Shown here piece after piece: positions 14,636 to 20,412 of a DNA stretch of 20,412 bases. This stretch comes from Candidatus Bathyarchaeota archaeon (lineage in GTDB: Archaea; Thermoproteota; Bathyarchaeia; TCS64): NCBI GenBank assembly GCA_030613835.1, contig JAUWLH010000006.1:1-20412 (forward strand). Reading direction: 5' to 3'. The position numbers and the translations under genes were made by a program. The number at the start of each line of letters is the position of its first letter. The stretch's first letter is position 1. Below the pieces are notes generated by a model. The model did no database searches, was not told the DNA's origin, and saw nothing but the letters and a program-made list of their open reading frames with translations.

Positions 14636-15936
14636 ATAGTTTCGCAGAGGAATATGAAGTAATGAAAGACATTAAAAAGAGATTAACCATCTCCAACCAG
14701 ACACTAGAGGAGATAAACAAGTTTCTCGTTTCAGATCAAAACCCCGTAATAGATAACCTAGTTGATATCGTTGAAAAATATGGAGGAGTCAAGGAAATCA
14801 ACCGCAAGGCACATGAATCTAGAAGAATCGAGAACCTTCTAAACCGCCTTGAGAATACAAATTCACAGTTTCTGAATGACATAATATGGCTCCAGGAACA
14901 AAGAGACGACAAGAACTTTGTCAGCCTCGATGAATACAAGAAAAAGATCCTAGGAGAAAACGCAGGATCAGTTGAATTCGACGAGTCACTCGCTGTAACC
15001 CTTGAGATCAGTGCATGCAACTTCTTTCCCTTCCTAGTTGAAGAAGCAAAAAAAGCAATCGACAACGAGGACTTGATGCCCTCTAGGTATATCCGTGTGA
15101 GGTCAATGAAAGAACAGGTCGAGGACGGGGACATAACTGCGTTCACGGCGGCCACAGAGGTTATCGGGGCCACCTATGTCCAGACATTGGACAACAAGGG
15201 CACTCTCCCCGGGGCGGACGGAAAACCGATAAACATCCACTTAGGGGGGCCTGAAACTATTGCTGGGTACTTCGGCGGTGTGGGGGTGCCGAACGAGTAT
15301 GCGCTGAAGTGGGCGGACGAGCTTCTCCACTACTACACGGAGCACGGGGTTCGTGAGGTATTGAATGTGAATCCGGGCACCGTTGCCATAGGCTACCTAT
15401 TATACAAGATGGGGATTGACATCCAGTTCAAAATCTCGGTTTTCATGGGGAACGACAACCCCTACGCTGTGTTATGGACTCTAATTGGCGCCAAGCTGTT
15501 CAGCCGCGAAGACGGGTCAACGCCGTTGATTGGTTTTAACCTCTCTAACTCGGTGAACAACTGGACAATGGAGCACTCTGCCCATGTGCGGGATGCAATG
15601 CATCTTGACGAGACTCGACTGGAGCACCACATAACGGAGACGTGGAAGAGCATCGTCAGGCAGCCCTACGACAGGCTGGACGAGCTGGTGGAGATCGCCG
15701 GTAAGGTGGCGAACATCAGCGCCAAGCACGAGGGAGGCGTTCCTAGCATCGAAGAGACCAGGGAGCACCAGTCAGACATTCTGGACTATTTCATGTCGAA
15801 GGAGCAGATCGAGGCCAGTGGGTTGATGCCTGCGTTGACTCAGAACTACCTAGACAAGCACGACGCAGTCAACAGGACAGCTAGGGTGCTCACAGAGAAC
15901 GGTTTAGCTGTCATCCCAGCATGGAAACTCCATTAA
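14632..15936 (+). CDS. Unrecognised 434-residue protein translationally coupled to DapA-Fae
   Basis: The GTG start at 14632 overlaps the DapA-Fae stop (GTGA), so the two are probably translated in sequence. An alternative ATG is at 14662. Residues 1-110 are highly charged and helical (IENLLNRLENTN, DEYKKKIL). Residues 170-370 are better ordered: ATEVIGATYVQTLDNKG, NIHLGGPETIAGYFGG (201-216), EVLNVNPGTVAIGYLLYKMG and GFNLSNSVNNWTMEHSAHVR (301-320). Repeated strand-helix units and many histidines (H203, H315, H318, H324, H332, H333, H366) suggest a TIM-barrel-like, perhaps metal-dependent enzyme. There is no signal peptide or membrane helix. I cannot name the family. The coupling suggests it supplies or uses the aldolase substrate, or handles the C1 carrier. 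The first 450 bases are clearly richer in A and T than the rest. Confidence 0.8.
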   Translation: MNSFAEEYEVMKDIKKRLTISNQTLEEINKFLVSDQNPVIDNLVDIVEKYGGVKEINRKAHESRRIENLLNRLENTNSQFLNDIIWLQEQRDDKNFVSLDEYKKKILGENAGSVEFDESLAVTLEISACNFFPFLVEEAKKAIDNEDLMPSRYIRVRSMKEQVEDGDITAFTAATEVIGATYVQTLDNKGTLPGADGKPINIHLGGPETIAGYFGGVGVPNEYALKWADELLHYYTEHGVREVLNVNPGTVAIGYLLYKMGIDIQFKISVFMGNDNPYAVLWTLIGAKLFSREDGSTPLIGFNLSNSVNNWTMEHSAHVRDAMHLDETRLEHHITETWKSIVRQPYDRLDELVEIAGKVANISAKHEGGVPSIEETREHQSDILDYFMSKEQIEASGLMPALTQNYLDKHDAVNRTARVLTENGLAVIPAWKLH

Positions 15937-15970
15937 TTTCTATCTAGGGTTAATTTGGATGAAATTGTAG

Positions 15971-15982
15971 TATTTTTTATAC
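15971..15982 (+). promoter_or_regulatory. T-run and TATA box before the beta-lactamase-fold gene
   Basis: TATTTTTTATAC may end the upstream transcript (six T at 15973-15978) and also lies about 36 bases before the TTG start at 16013, where a TATA box is expected. One role or both are possible. Confidence 0.35.
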
Positions 15983-16012
15983 TGTTGAGTAAAACTCTTA
16001 TCTGGTGTTAGG

Positions 16013-17419
16013 TTGTCTGATTATTCTCAAGTTAGGAAATGGGTCGAGTATATAGTGCCCATGTATATGCGGGATTTTATGATTCCAGGAATGAGTGTTG
16101 CAATTGTCAAGGAAGGTGAAACCATCTATAGTGAAGGGTTTGGTGCAAGGGACCCGCAAAGGAATCTACCTGCTACCCCTGACACACTCTACGGGATAGG
16201 CAGCATCACCAAGAGCTTCGTAGCCATTGCGATCATGCAGCTGGCGGAGGAAGGGTTGCTTAGTGTAGATGATCCGGTTAGCCAGTACATCCCATTTAAG
16301 CTTGGTTTACCCGGTAAACCCATAAAGATCCATCATTTTCTCACCCACAGCAGCGGTCTCCCTAGTCTTGCCACAAGTAGTGTGGCGTTACACAGAGGCA
16401 TCGGGATCGACACAGGGATTCCTTGGGGTAGCGTACAAGACTTTTACAGGTTGGTCAACGACGCTCAGGGAGAGATAGCAGCCGAGCCAGGGGTACGGTT
16501 CTTTTATCATAACGCAGCGTGGAGGATGCTGGGTCATATTGTACAGGAGCTCAGTGGACAGCCTTTCCATGTCTACATCAAAAAGATGATACTGGACCCT
16601 CTAGGAATGAATCGAAGTACACTGAAAACAGCTGACTTCAACTCTGACCCCAATCACATTGTTCCGCACTGGAAAAAACCAGACGGCACAGTGGAGTCTT
16701 CCTGGTTCCCTTATCCAGATCCTGAGGATAACCCTGAGTTCAGCTTCATCTCCGCTGCTGGGGGCATCATTAGCAGTGTCAACGAGATGACTAGATACCT
16801 CGATGTTCACATCAACAAGGGATCTTATGAGGGTGGAAGACTTGCATGTCCGGAAAGTTTCGATAAGATGCACTCATTTTACTCAAAACGAGCTGATAAT
16901 CTGTATGGGGAGCTTGGGTATGGTTACGGGGTTGGGATAACCCCTGATTTCCATGGGTATAAGATGATAAGCCACGGTGGCAGTATCCTCGTTTCTACGG
17001 CTCACATGTCCTTTATCCCTGAGCTCAAGGCTGGGGTAATCATGATGGCTAACTCTGCGGCTCCTCCATGGGGAGAAATAGCTGAGGGTATCTACTGTAC
17101 TCTCTTAGGTTTGGATCCTTTTGAGGAGGTACCCAGTTTAAATGTGAAGAAAAAGCTCAGATTGTTGTCTGGGGCCTATAAGACCTTTAAGGGTATTGAG
17201 AGTGTTGAGGTTCAGTACAAGGGTGGGATGCTGTACTTGCGTTCGAAGACTCCGTTCACTGACTCTTTGACCCCATTAATTCCTCGGGACTCGTTGTTGG
17301 GGTTGACAATGTTCTATATTTACATGGATGGAGTAGAGTCCCCAGTCGAGTTCCAGGTGCAAGATAACGGTGACATCGATCTCTATATCGAGAGATACCG
17401 TTACCACAAGACCAGATAA
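16013..17419 (+). CDS. Class C beta-lactamase-fold serine hydrolase
   Basis: A 468-residue member of the beta-lactamase/penicillin-binding-like (PF00144) family. The S-x-x-K motif is S64-I-T-K67 in GIGSITKSF, the Y-x-N motif is Y165-H-N167, and the third motif is H321-G-G in MISHGGSI. The catalytic domain spans about 10-370. The last 90 residues form a beta-rich tail (PSLNVKKKLRLLSGAYKTF onward) like the lipocalin-type domain of esterase and aminopeptidase relatives. No signal peptide is seen, so it is probably a cytoplasmic esterase, amidase or peptidase rather than an antibiotic-resistance enzyme. The start is TTG 16013, chosen because the fold needs the helix before MIPGMSVAIV. It stands between the DapA-Fae pair and SHMT, apparently with its own promoter. 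Substrate unknown. Confidence 0.88.
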   Translation: MSDYSQVRKWVEYIVPMYMRDFMIPGMSVAIVKEGETIYSEGFGARDPQRNLPATPDTLYGIGSITKSFVAIAIMQLAEEGLLSVDDPVSQYIPFKLGLPGKPIKIHHFLTHSSGLPSLATSSVALHRGIGIDTGIPWGSVQDFYRLVNDAQGEIAAEPGVRFFYHNAAWRMLGHIVQELSGQPFHVYIKKMILDPLGMNRSTLKTADFNSDPNHIVPHWKKPDGTVESSWFPYPDPEDNPEFSFISAAGGIISSVNEMTRYLDVHINKGSYEGGRLACPESFDKMHSFYSKRADNLYGELGYGYGVGITPDFHGYKMISHGGSILVSTAHMSFIPELKAGVIMMANSAAPPWGEIAEGIYCTLLGLDPFEEVPSLNVKKKLRLLSGAYKTFKGIESVEVQYKGGMLYLRSKTPFTDSLTPLIPRDSLLGLTMFYIYMDGVESPVEFQVQDNGDIDLYIERYRYHKTR

Positions 17420-17477
17420 CCTAGGAAAATAGATCCGACTAATGGACAACGTTTTCCAGTTGTTCCAGTTCATCTAC

Positions 17478-17483
17478 TTTTTT
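17478..17483 (+). terminator. Poly-T signal after the beta-lactamase-fold gene
   Basis: Six T about 58 bases after the stop, in a pyrimidine-rich spacer before the SHMT gene. Confidence 0.3.
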
Positions 17484-17548
17484 ACTCCTCTCAGTCATCC
17501 TTTTATTACCTCTAAGAGTAAACTTATCAATTAAAAGTCGTGGGATCT

Positions 17549-18802
17549 ATGAATCAAAAAAAGGTTATCGATATCGTAAAAGAGCAGAACAGGTGGCGGC
17601 GGAAAGAGTGTCTGAACCTCATCGCCAGCGAGAGTCTAATGTCCCCCCTCGCCGAGAGCTTATACAGCTCAGACTTTGAGGGCAGGTATAATGAGCACAT
17701 CGGCCACGAATGTCACTACGAGGGAACTGAGCTCTCGTACGAGATAGAGGAGATCTGCAACCAACTCTTCAGGAACCACTTTGAGACCCCATACACCGAT
17801 GTCCGACCTATCTCGGGTGCCATCGCCAACCTCATAGTCTATAACGCCCTGACAAGGCCAGGGGACATCCTGGTAAGCCTCGGCATACCCAACGGCGCCC
17901 ACATCAGCCACACTAGATGGGGCCCCGCCGGGATAAGGGGACTGAAGAACGTGGACATGTTCTTCGACCCCGAAACTATGAACATCAACGTTGAGCGAAC
18001 CGTGGACATCATCAGGGCCTCGGCCCCCAAACTAGTCATGTTCGGGGCCTCCATGTTCCTATTCCCTGAGCCCATCAAAGAGATCCGTGAACAGGTAGAC
18101 CCGGACATCAAGTTCATCTACGACGCCGCCCACGTCCTCGGCCTCGTCTACAACCGGCTCTTCCAGGAGCCCTTCAAAGAGGGCGTCGATCTTATCACAT
18201 CAAGCACCCACAAGACGTTCCAAGGTCCCCAGGGAGGCATCATTATTGGGAGTCCGGGGCTATCCAAGAAGGACTGGACGAAGATCGATCTTTCAGTATT
18301 TCCTGGGACCCTGAGCAACACTCACATTCACAGATTCCCGAGCCTAGCAGTCACTGCCCTCGAGATGAACGAGTTCGGGGAGGAATACGCCAGTCAGGTC
18401 GTCAGGAACGCCAAGGCCTTCGGTAAGGCTCTCTATGATCGGGAGCTCAAGGCTCTTTGCCCAAATCTCGGTTTCACTGAGAGTCATCAGGTCATTGTGG
18501 ATGTTAAGGAGTATGGGGGAGGCAGGAAGGTAGCCAGTAGGATGGCCCAATGTAATGTCATATGTAACAAGATGGCCCTGCCTAACGATACAAGTAAGGA
18601 TGCTACTCATAATCCTTCAGGCATTAGGCTGGGAGTCCAAGAGCTTACCCGTTGGGGGATGAAGGAGAAAGAGATGGACGACGTAGCGGAGTTCTACAAG
18701 CGCGTCATCATTGACGGGGAATCCGTTGAGAAGGTCAAGGCGGACGTTATGGCCTATAAGGCGCAGTACCCTGATATCCATTACTGTTTCTCTCTGGAAT
18801 GA
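17549..18802 (+). CDS. glyA: Serine hydroxymethyltransferase, divergent archaeal type
   Basis: A PLP enzyme of 417 residues from ATG 17549, or 420 from GTG 17540. It interconverts serine and glycine with transfer of a one-carbon unit to or from a tetrahydropterin, probably tetrahydromethanopterin in an archaeon. Numbered from the GTG: NLIASE (26-31), IYDAAHVLGL (193-202) with PLP-binding D195 and H198, STHKTFQGPQGG (222-233) with Schiff-base K225, and NPSGIRLG with the substrate-carboxylate arginine. The usual segment GYPGKRYYGG is changed to FEGRYNEHIGHECHYEG, so cofactor handling may differ. A TATA-like AAACTTATC about 27 bases before the ATG favours the ATG. Close to DapA-Fae, it would link methylene-tetrahydromethanopterin to serine. 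Many codons end in C or G, unlike the AT-rich flanks. Confidence 0.9.
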   Translation: MNQKKVIDIVKEQNRWRRKECLNLIASESLMSPLAESLYSSDFEGRYNEHIGHECHYEGTELSYEIEEICNQLFRNHFETPYTDVRPISGAIANLIVYNALTRPGDILVSLGIPNGAHISHTRWGPAGIRGLKNVDMFFDPETMNINVERTVDIIRASAPKLVMFGASMFLFPEPIKEIREQVDPDIKFIYDAAHVLGLVYNRLFQEPFKEGVDLITSSTHKTFQGPQGGIIIGSPGLSKKDWTKIDLSVFPGTLSNTHIHRFPSLAVTALEMNEFGEEYASQVVRNAKAFGKALYDRELKALCPNLGFTESHQVIVDVKEYGGGRKVASRMAQCNVICNKMALPNDTSKDATHNPSGIRLGVQELTRWGMKEKEMDDVAEFYKRVIIDGESVEKVKADVMAYKAQYPDIHYCFSLE

Positions 18803-18822
18803 TGAGCGCCTTGGTGCGGAAG

Positions 18823-18828
18823 TTTTTT
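18823..18828 (+). terminator. Poly-T signal after glyA
   Basis: Six T about 20 bases after the stop, followed by further T/C-rich sequence, in the 62-base junction with the convergent SAM hydrolase gene. Confidence 0.4.
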
Positions 18829-18844
18829 CCTTTCCTCTCTTGAG

Positions 18845-18854
18845 GCGCGCGTGT
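18845..18854. repeat. Alternating CG/TG tract in convergent junction
   Basis: GCGCGCGTGT in the spacer between glyA and the SAM hydrolase gene, of the same type as the tracts at 1733-2023 and 6074. Confidence 0.45.
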
Positions 18855-18864
18855 TTGGTTGATA

Positions 18865-19659
18865 TTAGCTAGTTTGTAATCTTATTTTGGTTCCTTCACT
18901 CATTCCAAGAAGTTCCCTGGCGTTACCTTGGTTAACAGATATCTCAAGATAGCCACCTCCGGCTACAAGGAGAAGCAACTCACCTTTCTCGACAGCGCTA
19001 AATCTCCTCACATATGGAATAGTATACTCTCTGTCCTCTACTATTAATTTGAACAATGCTTTGCTGTCAACTCCTATCAACTTCAAGGTCTCATAGGTAA
19101 TGTTAGTAACCGTGTTACCAAAACCATCAATATGTATCACATTTCCATGTATGACGTTCCCCACGATCTCTGGTTGATAATATGGGAGCCTTATGATCTC
19201 ATCGATCTTGGTCCCTATCTCGTCAGGCGAGACCCCTTTTGAGAGAAGAGCTCCTGTTGGCCCGAAAACGTCTCTGCCGTCGAAGACATCACTAACTTTA
19301 CTTGGAAGCATCTCAAGATTGGTTATCTCCCAGGCTTGTTCAAAGCCAATACGATCGGCCGCTGGAGCCATCAGTCCATTATCTGGGCCTACGAACCACA
19401 TGTTCTTTGCTTTAATGATTATACCTTTTCTTGCGCTCCCCACCCCAGGGTCTACAACCCCAACATGTATCGTGCCTTCAGGGAAATAGGGCGCTGAGCG
19501 GGTCATGTGGAAGGCTCCTGAGGAGATGTCATAGTTACCTACGTCATGGCTTATGTCAATGATTGTGGCTTCGGGGTTGATCTTTAGGATTGCTCCCTTG
19601 ACTTCTGCTACGTAGCTATCCATTATTCCGTAATCGGTAAGGAGGGTGATGACTGTCAT
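18865..19659 (-). CDS. DUF62 S-adenosylmethionine hydrolase (adenosine-forming) with altered triad
   Basis: A 264-residue member of the SAM hydroxide adenosyltransferase family, which splits SAM with water into adenosine and methionine. Family motifs: TLLTDYGIMDSYVAEVKGAI (5-24), VVDPGVGSARKG (68-79), GPDNGL (91-96), FDGRDVFGP (126-134) and IDGFGNTVTNI near the start of the C-terminal domain. The catalytic Asp-Arg-His triad of the Pyrococcus enzyme corresponds here to D70, R77 and D127; the usual FHGRD is FDGRD, so the histidine is lost. Activity may be changed or absent. The start is ATG 19657-19659, directly before the canonical first strand. It is convergent with glyA. Any link to C1 metabolism through SAM turnover is inference only. 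Confidence 0.9.
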   Translation of the reverse strand: MTVITLLTDYGIMDSYVAEVKGAILKINPEATIIDISHDVGNYDISSGAFHMTRSAPYFPEGTIHVGVVDPGVGSARKGIIIKAKNMWFVGPDNGLMAPAADRIGFEQAWEITNLEMLPSKVSDVFDGRDVFGPTGALLSKGVSPDEIGTKIDEIIRLPYYQPEIVGNVIHGNVIHIDGFGNTVTNITYETLKLIGVDSKALFKLIVEDREYTIPYVRRFSAVEKGELLLLVAGGGYLEISVNQGNARELLGMSEGTKIRLQTS

Positions 19660-19788
19660 ATCACATGTATAGAATTAAGGCAATAAAACGTTTAGAAAAC
19701 GTCTTCCTTCGGAGCGAGCACCCCTTTCTAAAAACTACAGAGTACGACCTTGCTTCAGACTAGCTCTTCCGTTCAATAGCTGTTTGTA

Positions 19789-19798
19789 GTGCGTGCGT
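19789..19798. repeat. Alternating CG/TG tract in spacer
   Basis: GTGCGTGCGT in the 262-base spacer between the SAM hydrolase and DUF47 genes. Nothing else was recognised in that spacer apart from AT-rich promoter-like runs. Confidence 0.45.
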
Positions 19799-19921
19799 CA
19801 GGAGAAGTTGATTGGTTTGATGATACTATTTCATCAAACATGCATAAAGTGACATCAGCTAAGATAAATCAAAGAAAAACATAATCCTCTTATCTATCCT
19901 CCAACCCAAACTAACTTTAGC

Positions 19922-20412
19922 TTGAGTTTCCTTAACATCTTCCGAAGAAAAAGACCCGAGATAACTGTACTAGATTTACTGGATAAACATCTCTCACTAT
20001 GTGTCAAAACATCATATCACCTACTCGTCGCGGTTACCGAAAAAATAAAAGAAAACAGCAATCAATCAAACAAACACATTACAACTATTTCTGAAACAGA
20101 AGAAGAGGCCGACAACGTACGTAGAGAAATAATCAACACACTAGCAACCGGAATCCTACCACCCCTAAGCAAAGAAGATATGATGCAGTTAATCAACAGA
20201 CTGGACAAGGTGGCTGACTGGTCCAAGGAAGCGGGAAGGATCCTAGGAATAGTCGACATGAATAAAATAACACAAAAACTCAAGCAACTGATATTAGAAC
20301 AAACCAAACTCGCGTACCAATGCACTCAGGGACTATCCCATGTGGTAAAGACTTTATACATTGACCAAAAAAAAGCACTGGACCTATGTAACCTTGTAGA
20401 GATCATCGAGCA
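19922..20412 (+). CDS. DUF47 PhoU-like protein, 3'-truncated by window edge
   Basis: An open frame of 163 codons runs off the window end. It starts at TTG 19922; the in-frame stretch back to the stop at 19865 has no ATG or GTG. The N-terminus LSFLNIFRRKRPEITVLDLL is typical of the DUF47/TIGR00153 family, which is related to PhoU and often sits beside a Pit-type phosphate transporter. Helices carry the acidic E/D-x3-D/E pattern of metal-binding PhoU proteins: SETEEEADNVRREI and NRLDKVADWSKEAGRIL. It probably regulates or assists a phosphate or divalent-ion transporter encoded just beyond the window. It is intact as far as seen. Confidence 0.85.
   Translation, partial: MSFLNIFRRKRPEITVLDLLDKHLSLCVKTSYHLLVAVTEKIKENSNQSNKHITTISETEEEADNVRREIINTLATGILPPLSKEDMMQLINRLDKVADWSKEAGRILGIVDMNKITQKLKQLILEQTKLAYQCTQGLSHVVKTLYIDQKKALDLCNLVEIIE

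Noticed and set aside
14736..15173. 145-residue minus-strand reading frame
   Set aside because: It is antisense to the coupled 434-residue gene, with Ser/Arg-rich text typical of a shadow frame.
16013..17419. Antibiotic-resistance beta-lactamase
   Set aside because: The fold and motifs fit, but there is no export signal and the long C-terminal domain matches esterase or peptidase relatives.
1..20412. CRISPR arrays, tRNA or rRNA genes, insertion sequences
   Set aside because: No regularly spaced direct repeats, cloverleaf-like sequences, rRNA signatures, transposase genes or terminal inverted repeats were seen on either strand.

Overview
This looks like chromosomal DNA of an uncultured archaeon. 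Genes are preceded by archaeal TATA-like boxes. Some appear leaderless (the GH4 gene, for example) and others carry strong Shine-Dalgarno sites. TTG and GTG starts are common. The content is archaeal in style: an AbrB-PhoU phosphate regulator, a tungsten-type aldehyde ferredoxin oxidoreductase (AOR) with a polyferredoxin partner, a tetrahydromethanopterin-type formaldehyde-activating enzyme (Fae) domain, an archaeal serine hydroxymethyltransferase and a DUF62 SAM hydrolase. A Bathyarchaeia- or Asgard-like source is my guess; the window cannot settle it.

Layout. 1-1526: 3'-truncated AbrB-PhoU gene, divergent from a small PH-like gene. 1527-2009: gene-poor stretch with three copies of the palindrome TACTAGTA and three alternating CG/CA tracts. 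2010-7534: carbohydrate block, with a GH78 alpha-L-rhamnosidase, a possible 48-residue Cys-containing protein, a URO-D/methyltransferase-fold protein and a GH4 NAD/Mn glycosidase. 7725-12669: redox block, with an HdrD/GlcF-like iron-sulfur protein, an AOR broken by one frameshift, its four-cluster ferredoxin partner and FdhD. 12829-13140: decayed nuclease-like fragment. 13142-18802: C1 block, with a DapA-type aldolase fused to Fae, an overlapping gene of unknown function, a class C beta-lactamase-fold hydrolase and SHMT. 18865-20412: SAM hydrolase with an altered catalytic triad, and a 3'-truncated DUF47 (PhoU-like) gene.

How it may work together (inference). The glycosidases release rhamnose and a galactosyl- or uronosyl-type sugar, whose breakdown yields 2-oxo acids and aldehydes. 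The DapA part keeps the Schiff-base lysine but lacks the arginine typical of true dihydrodipicolinate synthase. Its Fae tail keeps the catalytic histidine. The simplest reading is an aldolase that makes or uses formaldehyde, channelled to or from methylene-tetrahydromethanopterin, with SHMT nearby linking that C1 unit to glycine and serine. This parallels the known Fae-Hps fusions but with a different aldolase. The AOR/ferredoxin/HdrD-like block could oxidise aldehydes from the same sugars. The DapA-Fae fusion with its unknown overlapping partner is the most notable system here.
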